A DNA stretch of 64,000 nt from Lysinibacillus composti. Lineage in GTDB: Bacteria; Bacillota; Bacilli; Bacillales_A; Planococcaceae. This document shows, one piece after another, positions 1 through 14,883 of this stretch. The position numbers were made by a program, and so were the translations under genes. The notes beneath the pieces were generated by a model, which ran no database searches, was not told the DNA's origin, and was given only the letters and a program-made list of their open reading frames with translations. The stretch lies in contig NZ_JAFBDY010000009.1 in the NCBI RefSeq assembly GCF_016908465.1, positions 62,001 to 126,000 of the forward strand. Direction: 5' to 3'. Numbering within the stretch: position 1 is the first letter of the stretch; every line of letters begins with the position of its first letter.

Positions 1-470
<470 letters not shown>

Positions 471-486
471 TTATGTGTTAACTATA

Positions 487-536
487 TTGTTAGCCTCAAT
501 ATAACTTTATATATTGAAGAATATTGAGGTTAACAA
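487..536 (+). terminator. Long hairpin after upp
   Basis: Arms 487-502 and 521-536 pair over 16 bp with one G:U pair (TTGTTAGCCTCAATAT against ATATTGAGGTTAACAA), with an 18-nt loop. It lies 17 nt after the upp stop. No clear T-run follows, so it may be a weak terminator or an RNA-processing or stability hairpin. Confidence 0.5.
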
Positions 537-610
537 AACATTTAATAATGCCACTCTATTAAGGGGCAGCGATAATTATTTTTTATTATAGATAAGGAGT
601 GAGATTTCCA

Positions 611-1732
611 TTGAGTAAAAAGTGGAAAGTAATGACGATTTTCGGTACAAGACCTGAAGCAATTAAAATGGCTCCTCTTGTTCTTGAACTAAATAAGCAT
701 ACAGATAAAATCGAGTCGATTGTTACTGTAACTGCACAACATCGTCAAATGCTTGACCAAGTTTTAGAAACTTTTGAAATTACCCCAAATTATGATTTAA
801 ATATAATGAAGGATCGTCAAACATTAATTGACGTTACAACTAATGCGCTTCAGGGACTAGATCGTGTTATGAAGGAAGCTAAACCGGATATCGTGCTTGT
901 TCACGGAGATACTTCAACAACTTTTGTGGGAAGCTTAGCTGCTTTTTATAATCAAATAGCGATTGGCCATGTAGAAGCGGGACTAAGAACAGGTAATAAA
1001 TATTCTCCGTATCCAGAAGAAATGAACCGTCAGCTTACAGGTGTAATGGCTGATTTACATTTTGCTCCAACAGAACAATCAAAACAAAATCTCCTAATAG
1101 AAAATAAAAAAGAAAATTCTATTTTTGTGACAGGAAATACTGCAATCGATGCATTAAAAACGACAGTTCAGGAACAATATAATCATCCGGTTTTAGAAAA
1201 AATAGGTGATGATCGGATGATTTTACTAACAGCTCATCGACGTGAAAATTTAGGTGAACCGATGCGTCATATGTTCCGAGCAATTAAACGATTGTTACAA
1301 GAACATGATGATGTACAAGTTGTATATCCTGTACACTTAAATCCGGCAGTTCGTGAAGTTGCAAACGAAATTCTAGGAAATGACCAAAGAATCCATTTAA
1401 TTGAACCTCTGGAAGTATTTGATTTCCATAATTTTGCTGCCCGTTCTTATATGATTCTGACTGATTCTGGTGGCGTACAGGAAGAAGCTCCATCATTAGG
1501 GAAACCAGTTCTTGTGCTTCGAGATACAACAGAACGACCAGAAGGTATAGCTGCGGGAACTTTAAAACTCGCTGGAACGGAAGAAGAAACGATCTATCAA
1601 TTAGCAAAAGAATTGTTAGAAGACGAACAAGCATACTTAAAAATGTCTCAAGCATCGAATCCATATGGAGATGGTCATGCATCAAGAAGAATCGTAGACG
1701 CGCTGATTAGTTTCTTTGAAAAAAGTAAATAA
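611..1732 (+). CDS. mnaA: UDP-N-acetylglucosamine 2-epimerase (non-hydrolysing)
   Basis: Interconverts UDP-GlcNAc and UDP-ManNAc, supplying ManNAc units for wall teichoic acid linkage units or secondary cell-wall polymers. Signature stretches are GTRPEAIKM near the N terminus, VHGDTSTT, HVEAGLRTGN and the C-terminal DSGGVQEEAPSLG. A TTG start at 611 is chosen because AAGGAGTGA at 594-602 sits 8 nt upstream; the GTG at 599 lies inside that ribosome site. This gives 373 residues, normal for the family. Its likely partners here are wecC (29587) and tagA (30953), which would oxidise UDP-ManNAc to UDP-ManNAcA and transfer the sugar. Confidence 0.94.
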   Translation: MSKKWKVMTIFGTRPEAIKMAPLVLELNKHTDKIESIVTVTAQHRQMLDQVLETFEITPNYDLNIMKDRQTLIDVTTNALQGLDRVMKEAKPDIVLVHGDTSTTFVGSLAAFYNQIAIGHVEAGLRTGNKYSPYPEEMNRQLTGVMADLHFAPTEQSKQNLLIENKKENSIFVTGNTAIDALKTTVQEQYNHPVLEKIGDDRMILLTAHRRENLGEPMRHMFRAIKRLLQEHDDVQVVYPVHLNPAVREVANEILGNDQRIHLIEPLEVFDFHNFAARSYMILTDSGGVQEEAPSLGKPVLVLRDTTERPEGIAAGTLKLAGTEEETIYQLAKELLEDEQAYLKMSQASNPYGDGHASRRIVDALISFFEKSK

Positions 1733-1818
1733 TACTCATATATTTTCTTAGAAAAGCAATTTATGTCTATGAGGAAGAAAAAATAGTAAAAAACTAAGAT
1801 TTCAATGTAAGAAAACCC

Positions 1819-1867
1819 ACTTCACATATTTGTCAATATTTTGACAAGATTAGTGTAGTTGTGAAGT
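1819..1867. repeat. Nested inverted repeat upstream of the atp promoter
   Basis: Outer arms ACTTCACA (1819-1826) and TGTGAAGT (1860-1867) enclose a second perfect inverted repeat, TTGTCAA (1830-1836) and TTGACAA (1841-1847), with a 4-nt loop. T-rich sequence follows the outer arm (GAAGTTTTTCACC), so it may be the mnaA terminator, a regulator site, or both. Confidence 0.5.
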
Positions 1868-1883
1868 TTTTCACCTGAACCAA

Positions 1884-1912
1884 TTGACATCAAAATGACC
1901 CTATTGTATGCT
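1884..1912 (+). promoter_or_regulatory. Candidate sigma-A promoter for the atp operon
   Basis: A perfect -35 box TTGACA (1884-1889) is followed after 17 nt by TATGCT (1907-1912), four of six matches to TATAAT. It would give an untranslated leader of roughly 300 nt before atpI. Confidence 0.55.
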
Positions 1913-2229
1913 TACAAAGGGTAATAATGATAAGGGTTTCACATAGTATTATGTGCTCGAAACACTTGTTATATCAAGTTTCTACTAGATTGACAGTTCA
2001 TACTTTTTGAGTGTCAATTTGCAACGTTTTTCAGACGTCTGATTACAAGAGCATGACAACGGTCGAATTTTGTATAAGAGAAAATTCTTACATATGCGAG
2101 GATTTTTTACTACTTCTTAGACTAAATGCTACTATATGAAAACCGTTTGTAGTGCATTCACTACACTTGATATTTCACTACATGGCAAAAGTATCTTTAC
2201 TCGAAAAAACATCCAGGAGATTAAGACCA

Positions 2230-2601
2230 ATGCTAGATTTGCATCAAATTTTTTCTATGCAGAAGAAAGCGTTATTTTTTTTGTTCGCTCTCTGTGCATT
2301 AGGATGGGGATTTACGCCCTATCAATCAATCTTTTTAGGGATTGGGTTGGGTGCTTTCTTTGGAACTTACAACTTTTGGATACTCGTTCGACGTATGGAC
2401 AAGTTTGATTCTTCCATTAGTGAAGGGAAAAGAGTAGTATCCCTCGGTTCAGCTTTGCGTTTTGGATCAGGTGTTGCGGCAGTAGCTATTGCCATTACGT
2501 TGCCACAATATTTCCATTTAGTTAGCACAGTTATTGGGCTAATGATACCGTACGTCTTCCTCGTAATCGGGGCGATCGTATATTCAGTAAAAAACAAATA
2601 A
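2230..2601 (+). CDS. atpI: ATP synthase subunit I
   Basis: Small membrane protein at the head of Bacillus-type atp operons; the family is thought to help assembly of the c-ring or cation supply, and is not part of the catalytic core. The start at 2230 gives 123 residues (MLDLHQIFSMQKK...) and is supported by AGGAGA at 2215-2220, 9 nt upstream; frames extending further left have no such site. Several hydrophobic segments are visible (for example KALFFLFALCALGWG and IGLMIPYVFLVIGAIVY), with one conserved polar loop around WILVRRM. It lies 30 nt before atpB and is surely co-transcribed. Confidence 0.85.
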   Translation: MLDLHQIFSMQKKALFFLFALCALGWGFTPYQSIFLGIGLGAFFGTYNFWILVRRMDKFDSSISEGKRVVSLGSALRFGSGVAAVAIAITLPQYFHLVSTVIGLMIPYVFLVIGAIVYSVKNK

Positions 2602-3345
<744 letters not shown>

Positions 3346-3382
3346 TAATAAAGCGTTTAGTGTATGACATTATTCAGCTTAA

Positions 3383-3634
<252 letters not shown>

Positions 3635-3653
3635 TTGACTGGTTTAGTGTAAA

Positions 3654-3693
3654 AGTGGCGAAGAGTATTCCACAAAGAAGAAACTTCGCCATT
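3654..3693 (+). promoter_or_regulatory. Stem-loop between atpE and atpF
   Basis: Arms 3654-3663 and 3684-3693 (core GGCGAAG / CTTCGCC) pair over 10 bp with one G:U pair; the loop is 20 nt. TTCCTTTTG follows, so partial termination is possible. The atpE-atpF gap (175 nt) is wider than most gaps in the operon. Candidate attenuator or 3'-end stabiliser. Confidence 0.6.
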
Positions 3694-3809
3694 CCTTTTG
3701 TATGAAATAGAAGTTTTTCTATATAAATGTTTTATTAAAAATGAATGTAATGAAATTCTTATTATAGATAAGATTTGATACTTAAGCTCTTGAAGGGAGT
3801 GAAACAATC

Positions 3810-4331
3810 GTGGGTTTAGATTATCTAGTACTAGGTGCTGAAGGTCTATCATTTAACGGTGGAGACGTTCTTGCGACTCTTGTGATATTCCTTATTTTAA
3901 TGGCCGTATTAAAGAAAGTTGCTTGGGGTCCATTAATGGGCATTATGCAACAACGTGAAGAATTAGTAGCTAGCGAAATCGATGCGGCTGAAAAAGCTCG
4001 CAAAGAGTCAGCTAAAACTTTAGAAGAACAAAAAACTCTTTTAAAAGAAGCACGTACAGAAGCACAAGCAATTATTGAAGGTGCTAAAAAACAAGGCGAA
4101 GTTCAACGTGAGGAAATCATCACTGCTGCTCGTGCAGAAGCAACTCGTCTAAAAGATTCAGCTGTTCGAGAAATCGAAACTGAAAAAGAAAAAGCAATCG
4201 CTGCAGTACGTGAAGAAGTGGTTTCACTATCAGTTCTTGCTGCATCTAAAGTCCTTGAGAAAGAAATTTCTGAAGCAGACAATAGTGCATTAATTAAAGA
4301 AACGATTGCGAAGGCAGGCGAAGCGAAATGA
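3810..4331 (+). CDS. atpF: F-type ATP synthase subunit b
   Basis: Peripheral stalk subunit linking FO to F1. One N-terminal membrane helix ([15 protein letters not shown]) is followed by [13 protein letters not shown] and a long charged alpha-helical coiled coil rich in Ala, Glu and Lys, the typical b-subunit layout. GTG start at 3810 with AAGGGAGTG upstream; 173 residues. The stop codon overlaps the atpH start by 4 nt (ATGA, 4328-4331), implying translational coupling. Confidence 0.96.
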   Translation: MGLDYLVLGAEGLSFNGGDVLATLVIFLILMAVLKKVAWGPLMGIMQQREELVASEIDAAEKARKESAKTLEEQKTLLKEARTEAQAIIEGAKKQGEVQREEIITAARAEATRLKDSAVREIETEKEKAIAAVREEVVSLSVLAASKVLEKEISEADNSALIKETIAKAGEAK

Positions 4332-4864
4332 GTCAATCGACTGTAGCTAAACGTTATGCAGGAGCATTGTTTCAATTAGCTTTAGAACAAAAAACTGTTG
4401 CTGAAGTGAACGCAGATCTTCAGGAGTTAGTGAAAGTATTTGAAACTACTCCAGAAATCCTATCATTATTAGCAACTCCTAAATTCTCAATTCAACGTAA
4501 AAAAGAAATCGTTGCTGAAATTTTCTCAAATGCAAATCCAGCGGTTGTTAACGTACTTCAATTACTTATTGATAAAAAGCGCGTAAACGAAGCTTTAAAT
4601 TTAGCAAGCGAATTCGAAAAATTAGCAGCAGAAGCACAAGGCTTTTCTGCAGCAACTGTTTTCTCTACTCGTGAACTTACTGAACAAGAAAAAGAAGAAA
4701 TTTCTACTTCATTCGGTAAACTAGTTGGGAAAGAAAAACTTAACATTACAAATGTAATCGAACCATCATTACTTGGTGGCGTTCGTGTTCAAATCGGTAA
4801 CTACATTTTTGATAACACTATAGCAAACAAGCTAGAGAATCTTAAACGTACGTTAGTTGGTTAA
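4328..4864 (+). CDS. atpH: F-type ATP synthase subunit delta
   Basis: OSCP/delta subunit that joins the peripheral stalk to the top of the alpha-beta hexamer. The N-terminal [13 protein letters not shown] is the family signature, and the C-terminal part has the [18 protein letters not shown] motif. It overlaps atpF by 4 nt, so its translation is coupled to subunit b, its structural partner; 178 residues, normal length. Confidence 0.96.
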   Translation: MSQSTVAKRYAGALFQLALEQKTVAEVNADLQELVKVFETTPEILSLLATPKFSIQRKKEIVAEIFSNANPAVVNVLQLLIDKKRVNEALNLASEFEKLAAEAQGFSAATVFSTRELTEQEKEEISTSFGKLVGKEKLNITNVIEPSLLGGVRVQIGNYIFDNTIANKLENLKRTLVG

Positions 4865-4882
4865 TCAAAAATAGAAATGTGA

Positions 4883-6403
<1,521 letters not shown>

Positions 6404-6435
6404 GTTTGAACTCGTTCGAATGTGATTAAAAATGA

Positions 6436-9054
<2,619 letters not shown>

Positions 9055-9060
9055 CACTAG

Positions 9061-9486
<426 letters not shown>

Positions 9487-9498
9487 TTCAATTAATTA

Positions 9499-9527
9499 AA
9501 GCGGACAGTTTAGCTGTCCGCTTTTTT
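9499..9527 (+). terminator. Rho-independent terminator of the atp operon
   Basis: AAGCGGACAG (9499-9508) pairs with CTGTCCGCTT (9514-9523) around a 5-nt loop, followed by a run of six T. Confidence 0.95.
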
Positions 9528-9699
9528 AACATGTATAAATACAATTCATTTCGTCTAGGTGTTGAATAGTATATGGAGGAATAAACATTTTGTAACGAGT
9601 ATGTATTTTCTGTAACTTCATTTCACATCTTCGATACAAAAGATTGCAGTTAACAATTAAGGAATTAATGAAACCATTTTAAGTTTTGGAGGATTCATA

Positions 9700-9942
9700 A
9701 TGGAAGTTTATCAAACATTCGGTATGCAAGCTATTCTTGGTATGGCATCTCATTTATTTTTTATTGCGATAACATTTTACGCGTTACAGGCAATTCGGGT
9801 TGAACAAATTTTTAAAAAAGGGAATACCTTTAGAATTCAATTAATTTATATTTTGCTTAGTATAGCTATTGGTGCAAGTGTATCAAACTTTTTCTTAGAT
9901 TTTACGGTTTGGTCAGGACAATTGCCTTATTTATTTTCATAG
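9700..9942 (+). CDS. ywzB: DUF1146 small membrane protein (YwzB-like)
   Basis: Eighty-residue protein with two hydrophobic segments (GMASHLFFIAITFYALQAI and LIYILLSIAIGASVSNFFL) and the conserved end WSGQLPY(L), matching the DUF1146/YwzB family of Bacillales. In B. subtilis ywzB also sits between atpC and murAA. Good ribosome site (TTGGAGGA). Molecular function unknown. Confidence 0.88.
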   Translation: MEVYQTFGMQAILGMASHLFFIAITFYALQAIRVEQIFKKGNTFRIQLIYILLSIAIGASVSNFFLDFTVWSGQLPYLFS

Positions 9943-10937
9943 TGTCAATTTTTCATGTCATAAAATACACTAGGTTGACATACAATTTTTAGGTTTGATC
10001 CCGAGATGATTTAATGGGGAATTATTTCCTAAGTAACATGATAGTTTGAATGATGAATTAAAAATTAAACGATTACATATGTACATTGCGAGACATGTTG
10101 TAAAAACAAAATTATTACCTATATTATGTTTCTAATATATTTGATTATATGCCTTGTCAGGACAAATGACGTCTTCATTTGTCGTTACAGCACATTTAAT
10201 CTTAATTCCCTGGGAAATATTGTTGAAGTTTGTTGAAGTAGCTTTGTGCATATGCATATTAAAATAATATATATTTTAGTTACTTTTAGTAATTCACCAT
10301 TATTGTTAGTTTTGCGTAATATAAGTATAGATTAATATGAAAAATTAAAGTAAAATAGTGATTTGGATGCTTGTTTAAGTATGCAAGAAACTGTACTATT
10401 AGCTTAGTTTGTGTGATTTTTAGAATTACTTTCATCCACTATATGTTTTTTGGACTATGACTTGAAATGCAGTGTCTAGAAGACTATTATTTATAAGTTG
10501 GGTAATTGATACAGGATATTTCTTTTTGTGAGGTTAACATATTTCTCATCTGAGTATATGTTATAAAATGCTAACCTTGTAGATAAGATTGTACACTTAC
10601 TCTTCTAGAATTTGTTGAATGATGAAAGTAAAGCTCTCGGATCGTTATGCAATTTTGAATAGGTGAAAGGTAGTTTGTTGAGGATTGTTGCAATATGGTG
10701 CTCATCAAAGAATTACTATGCAAAAAAGAAAATGACCTTCTTTTACTGCTAGCAATTGATTAACAGCTAACCGACATTTATCGCCAAACTATTTTACTGT
10801 TATGACGTGATTTGCAACAATGCGAACATTGTGCGTTAATACGTAAAATATAAAATTCATATTCATAATATCGAGGGGTAATGAAATAGTCGAAATGACT
10901 TATATGTTTGGGACAATGGAATTCGGAGGGACGAATG
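9943..10937 (+). other. Gene-free interval of about 1 kb before murA
   Basis: No credible ORF on either strand. In B. subtilis the gene ywmB occupies this place; nothing resembling it is readable. The stretch is AT-rich and contains an isolated perfect inverted repeat GACAAATGA/TCATTTGTC (10161-10183) and, near murA, ACAATG/CATTGT (10817-10832). Confidence 0.6.
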
Positions 10938-12269
10938 GTGGATAAAATTATTGTTACGGGGGGCCAAAAACTACACGGAAGTGTAAAAGTTGAAGGGGCC
11001 AAAAATGCCGTACTACCAATTCTAGCAGCATCTTTGTTAGCTTCAAAAAAACAAAATATTATTAAAGACGTTCCGAATCTAGCAGATGTTCATACAATTA
11101 ATGAAGTATTAAAAAGCTTAAATGCAGAAGTATCTTATAACGTTGAAAACAATGAAATTTATATAAACGCAGAAAAACAACTATCGAGTGAAGCGCAATT
11201 TGAATTCGTAAGTAAGATGCGAGCTTCAATCCTAGTCATGGGTTCTCTATTAGCTAGAAATGGCTACGCTCGAGTAGCACTACCTGGTGGGTGTGCAATT
11301 GGTTCACGTCCAATTGAACTCCATCTAAAAGGTTTTGAAGCAATGGGGGCTAAAATCTCCTTTGGCCATGGCTATGTAGAAGCTAAAGTTGTCGATCGTT
11401 TAAAAGGCGCAGAAATTTATTTAGATTTCCCTAGTGTTGGAGCAACAGAAAATATTATGACAGCTGCTGCACTAGCAAAGGGTACAACAATTATTGAGAA
11501 CGCTGCAAAAGAACCGGAAATTGTGGATCTAGCAAACTTTATTAATAGTATGGGTGGTCGTGTGATCGGAGGAGGTACGGATAAGATTCGTATCGAAGGC
11601 GTTGATGAACTACATGGTACAACACATCATATTATTCCAGACCGTATAGAAGCAGGTACATTTATGGTTGCTGCTGCTATTACACGTGGTGATGTATTTA
11701 TTGAAAACGCGGTTGCTGAACATATGTCAGCATTAATTGCAAAATTACGCGAAATGGGCGTTGAAATCATTGAAGAAGGAGAAGGGTTACGTGTTCGTGC
11801 TACAAACCCGTTAAAGGCTGTAGATGTGAAGACAATGCCTCATCCTGGCTTCCCAACTGACATGCAAGCTCAAATGATGGCACTAGTATTAACTGCTCAG
11901 GGTACGAGTATTATTACTGAAACAGTGTTTGAAAACCGCTTTATGCATGTGGAAGAGTTCCGCCGTATGAATGCTAAATTAAAAATTGAAGGGCGTTCTG
12001 TGTTTATTGAAGGACCTGAAAAGTTACAAGGGGCAGAGGTTTCTGCGACTGATTTACGTGCAGCTGCAGCATTAATCCTAACTGGTCTTGTTTCTGAAGG
12101 AATCACACGTGTAACGAACCTTTATCATTTAGACCGTGGCTATGTAAATTTCCATAAAAAATTAGCTGCTCTAGGAGCTAATATTGAACGTATCTCTACT
12201 GAAGACGTTAAAGTAGAGACTGAAACAGAAGAAAGTTCAGGAATTATGGAAACAACGGTTCAAGTTTAA
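10938..12269 (+). CDS. murA: UDP-N-acetylglucosamine 1-carboxyvinyltransferase
   Basis: First committed step of peptidoglycan synthesis: transfers enolpyruvate from PEP to UDP-GlcNAc. Catalytic cysteine is in [33 protein letters not shown] binds substrate. A GTG start at 10938 ([11 protein letters not shown], 443 residues) lies 7 nt after GGAGGG (10925-10930); the ATG one codon earlier (10935) is an alternative. Position after ywzB and before spoIID marks it as the MurAA orthologue. The C terminus carries a Thr/Glu-rich tail of about 25 residues ([18 protein letters not shown]). Confidence 0.96.
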   Translation: MDKIIVTGGQKLHGSVKVEGAKNAVLPILAASLLASKKQNIIKDVPNLADVHTINEVLKSLNAEVSYNVENNEIYINAEKQLSSEAQFEFVSKMRASILVMGSLLARNGYARVALPGGCAIGSRPIELHLKGFEAMGAKISFGHGYVEAKVVDRLKGAEIYLDFPSVGATENIMTAAALAKGTTIIENAAKEPEIVDLANFINSMGGRVIGGGTDKIRIEGVDELHGTTHHIIPDRIEAGTFMVAAAITRGDVFIENAVAEHMSALIAKLREMGVEIIEEGEGLRVRATNPLKAVDVKTMPHPGFPTDMQAQMMALVLTAQGTSIITETVFENRFMHVEEFRRMNAKLKIEGRSVFIEGPEKLQGAEVSATDLRAAAALILTGLVSEGITRVTNLYHLDRGYVNFHKKLAALGANIERISTEDVKVETETEESSGIMETTVQV

Positions 12270-12342
12270 AATCTATTTATCTCTTGCTATTTTAATAATA
12301 TGTAATAGATGAATAAATTATTCCTACAAAAGTTAATATTTT

Positions 12343-12380
12343 ACGGCAAAATTCTTTAAAAAGGGTTTTGTCGTTTTTTA
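12343..12380 (+). terminator. Terminator of murA
   Basis: ACGGCAAAATTC (12343-12354) pairs with GGGTTTTGTCGT (12363-12374) allowing three G:U pairs, followed by TTTTTA. It separates murA from the sporulation gene spoIID. Confidence 0.85.
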
Positions 12381-12417
12381 TTGTACGAAAACGTAAAAAT
12401 ATTTACACCGGTATTTA

Positions 12418-12447
12418 TTATGTTAGAGATATTTCACTACATACAAT
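12418..12447 (+). promoter_or_regulatory. Candidate sigma-E promoter of spoIID
   Basis: CATACAAT (12440-12447) is an exact match to the sigma-E -10 consensus; TTATGTT (12418-12424) 15 nt upstream matches the -35 consensus at five of seven positions. spoIID is a known sigma-E gene in Bacillus. The transcript would begin only about 7-10 nt before the likely start codon at 12462. Confidence 0.6.
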
Positions 12448-12461
12448 CATATCGTATATGT

Positions 12462-13412
12462 ATGAAAAAACTAAAACCTTGGGTAAAGATCATCGCAGTC
12501 CTCTGTTTAGTTTGTGCACTATTTTTCTTACCATTTTTGTTCAAGACCTCACCTAGTGTGACTTCTGAGGCAAGTGAACAAAAAGAATATGTAACAGATG
12601 CTAAATGCGAAGTCTCAATTAAAGTTGCAGGTAGCGAAATCCCACTAGAATTGGAGGAGTATGTTATTGGAGTAGTTGCCGCTGAAATGCCAGCAAACTT
12701 TCAACTTGAGGCTTTAAAAGCACAAGCCATTGCAGCAAGAACATACGTATTAAAAACTACGAACTATGGTGAAAAGGAAATTGAACCAACAGTTGCTAGA
12801 CAAGTATTTTACGATGCAGAAACCCGAAAGGAAAATTGGGACAAGTCTTTCGAGGAATATGAATCGAAAGTTCGTGAAGCAGTAGAAAGTACAGCTGGAG
12901 AAATTATTACTTATAATAACGAACTAATTACGGCCATGTTCCATTCAATGAGTACAGGCATGACGGAAAGTTCTAAAAACTATAGTGGAAATGATATTCC
13001 TTATTTGCAGCCAGTAGCAAGTGCTGATTATCAACATGCACCGAATTATGAAAGCAGCAAAAAATTTACCATCGCCGAGTGGAATAAACTCCTAAACGTG
13101 AATTGGACAATAAAAAATATTAACCAACTTAAAATTGAACGAAATAATACTGGACGAGTTGAAACCGTTTCAATGGGGAAACAGCAATGGACAGGCAGGG
13201 ACCTTAGAACATTATTAGATTTGCGTTCTACTGACTTCCGAATAGAAGTTAAAGGTGACCAAATCGTTGTTACCACAGAAGGCTACGGTCATGGTGTAGG
13301 GATGAGCCAATATGGAGCAGATGCAATGGCTGAAAACGGGGCAACTGCACATAAAATCTTACAGCATTATTATAAAGACACAAAGATCGAAAAAATAAAT
13401 TGCAAAAATTAG
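12462..13412 (+). CDS. spoIID: Stage II sporulation protein D (lytic transglycosylase)
   Basis: Mother-cell enzyme that cuts peptidoglycan glycan strands during engulfment of the forespore, acting with SpoIIM and SpoIIP. One N-terminal membrane helix (WVKIIAVLCLVCALFFLPFLF) precedes the SpoIID domain: EEYVIGVVAAEMPANF, LKAQAIAARTYVL, and the C-terminal YGHGVGMSQYGADAMA. The ATG at 12462 (316 residues) puts the membrane anchor at the N terminus; no Shine-Dalgarno site is visible before it or before upstream in-frame ATGs, and an in-frame extension to 12381 would overlap the murA terminator. A sigma-E-like promoter directly abuts this start. Confidence 0.92.
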   Translation: MKKLKPWVKIIAVLCLVCALFFLPFLFKTSPSVTSEASEQKEYVTDAKCEVSIKVAGSEIPLELEEYVIGVVAAEMPANFQLEALKAQAIAARTYVLKTTNYGEKEIEPTVARQVFYDAETRKENWDKSFEEYESKVREAVESTAGEIITYNNELITAMFHSMSTGMTESSKNYSGNDIPYLQPVASADYQHAPNYESSKKFTIAEWNKLLNVNWTIKNINQLKIERNNTGRVETVSMGKQQWTGRDLRTLLDLRSTDFRIEVKGDQIVVTTEGYGHGVGMSQYGADAMAENGATAHKILQHYYKDTKIEKINCKN

Positions 13413-13479
13413 GTATTTTTTCAAAAAAGATGATTAGAATTGTAAAATTTTGTTCACACTGCCAATAGAGGTGATGAAC

Positions 13480-14139
13480 ATGAGAGAAGAAAAACAATTC
13501 AATACTTCTCCTAAGAACAACAATTGGCAGAAAAAGCCGTGGTTTTGGCCAACAATTTATGGTGGAATTGCTGTAGTGCTAATCGGTCTAATTTTTACGT
13601 ATAACGCACTTATTGGTGATGAGACAGAAGAGCAAGCGGTACAAGAGGAAGTAGCATCTGAAGATAATACTATTATTGAAACAAATGCTCGCACAGAAAC
13701 ATTGAAATATCCTTTCAATGAAGACCAACTAGATCAAGTCAGTGTTTTACAAGATTTCTATGATGTAACAGCTGATGAAGCAACACGCGAAAATGCACTT
13801 CTTGTATTTAATCAAACTTTTTCAACTTCATCAGGTGTTTCACTATCAGTAAACAGTGAGCCATTCGAAGTATTAGCTGCTATGAGTGGTGAAGTGACAG
13901 ATGTAAAACTAGATGCATTCACTGGTAACGAGATCGTCGTTACACATGCAAATGGAATGGAAACACGTTATAGCTCTGTGACAGATATTCTTGTTAAAAA
14001 GGGCGATAAAGTAGAACAAGGCCAACCATTAGCAACAACTACAGAAAATGAATGGAATCCTACTGCAGGAATTCATCTCCACTTTGAAGTATTACAAGAT
14101 GGAGAACATGTAAACCCAAGAAACTTCCTAGCATTCTAA
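13480..14139 (+). CDS. spoIIQ: SpoIIQ-like M23-fold protein
   Basis: Forespore membrane protein that binds SpoIIIAH across the septum and holds the engulfing membranes together. One membrane helix (WFWPTIYGGIAVVLIGLIFTY) is followed by a LytM/M23 fold. The second metal motif is kept (GIHLHFEVL), but the usual HxxxD motif region reads SSGVSLSVN, without His or Asp, so peptidase activity is unlikely, as known for Bacillus SpoIIQ. Start at 13480 after AGAGGTGA (219 residues). Location between spoIID and spoIIID matches B. subtilis. Confidence 0.88.
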   Translation: MREEKQFNTSPKNNNWQKKPWFWPTIYGGIAVVLIGLIFTYNALIGDETEEQAVQEEVASEDNTIIETNARTETLKYPFNEDQLDQVSVLQDFYDVTADEATRENALLVFNQTFSTSSGVSLSVNSEPFEVLAAMSGEVTDVKLDAFTGNEIVVTHANGMETRYSSVTDILVKKGDKVEQGQPLATTTENEWNPTAGIHLHFEVLQDGEHVNPRNFLAF

Positions 14140-14153
14140 TTCTTGGACAAGTT

Positions 14154-14216
14154 AAAGCGCTCGTATCCCCAAAATTTGAAGAGTATTTTCAAATTTCGAG
14201 GGGAAACGGGCGCTTT
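14154..14216 (+). terminator. Terminator after spoIIQ
   Basis: Three-part hairpin: AAAGCGC/GCGCTTT (14154-14160, 14210-14216), CCCC/GGGG (14167-14170, 14200-14203) and AAATTTGAA/TTCAAATTT (14172-14180, 14188-14196). A T-rich stretch follows after AGTAC. Confidence 0.75.
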
Positions 14217-14391
14217 AGTACTTTTTCTTCCATAATTAAGTTCTGAACGTACAAAAATAAACATATTGTGAATAAACGTTAAATAGGTAGCTGCAAACCA
14301 CAACGTAATATCTGCAATAGAAACTCGTCGAAAATTTCGCTCCTTAGAAGCAAAAGGGCACTTTCTTATATCCGATAGAAAGGAAGAGAAC

Positions 14392-14649
14392 GTGCACGAG
14401 CACATTCGGCATCGCTGCGTTCGGCTTGGAGAGCTGCTCCTCGAAACTGGTGAAACGGTTCGCGTCCTTGCGAAAATGACAGGTTATTCTAAAAGTACAG
14501 TGCATAAAGACTTAACCGAACGACTTTTCTTGGTTAATGAAACTCTGGCAAATGAAGTAAAAGAAATCCTAGCCTATCACAAATCGATTCGTCATTTGCG
14601 TGGAGGCGAGGCGACACGTAAGAAGTGGCAGTCCCGCCAAAAACATTGA
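14392..14649 (+). CDS. spoIIID: Sporulation transcription regulator SpoIIID
   Basis: Mother-cell DNA-binding protein that switches genes between the sigma-E and sigma-K stages. GTG start after AAAGGAAGAG; 85 residues. The helix-turn-helix recognition helix is at about 32-44 (YSKSTVHKDLTER) and the basic C-terminal region reads EILAYHKSIRHLRGGEAT, both near-identical to the family. A strong terminator follows, so it is probably monocistronic. Confidence 0.96.
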   Translation: MHEHIRHRCVRLGELLLETGETVRVLAKMTGYSKSTVHKDLTERLFLVNETLANEVKEILAYHKSIRHLRGGEATRKKWQSRQKH

Positions 14650-14652
14650 AAG

Positions 14653-14696
14653 AGCATTTAGTTTGGCTTTCTTGAAAGTCAACTAAATGCTTTTTC
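14653..14696 (+). terminator. Terminator of spoIIID
   Basis: AGCATTTAGTT (14653-14663) pairs with AACTAAATGCT (14681-14691); the inner 16 nt (TGGCTTTC/GAAAGTCA) also pair, giving an almost uninterrupted stem, followed by TTTTTC. Confidence 0.93.
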
Positions 14697-14810
14697 AACG
14701 TTCATTTATATGTTTATCAGGTACATGTCACGAAACTGAAACAAACTTTTAATATAATTGTTAAAACCTTTATTCTCATATAATTTACAGTGTAATAAAA
14801 AACATCAATA

Positions 14811-14819
14811 TGTTAAAAT
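14811..14819 (+). promoter_or_regulatory. Possible extended -10 promoter of mbl
   Basis: TGTTAAAAT fits an extended -10 element (TGn-TAAAAT). A second candidate, TATAAT at 14779-14784, has TTGTTA 15 nt upstream. Either could drive mbl. Confidence 0.4.
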
Positions 14820-14883
14820 AGCAAGGATATGAATAGAAATTTGAACGTGAAAAATGTTGGAATTTGTCGGAAGGAGAATATTG

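Larger units (their letters stand above)
1733..2229 (+). other. Gene-free leader region of the atp operon
   Basis: About 500 nt without a credible gene. It holds a nested inverted repeat (1819-1867) and a probable sigma-A promoter (1884-1912). The open frames reading into atpI from 2136 or 2152 have no ribosome site and are judged non-coding. Confidence 0.6.

Noticed and set aside
12381-12461. N-terminal extension of SpoIID
   Set aside because: It would overlap the murA terminator and the sigma-E promoter and would place extra residues before the membrane anchor; no ribosome site.
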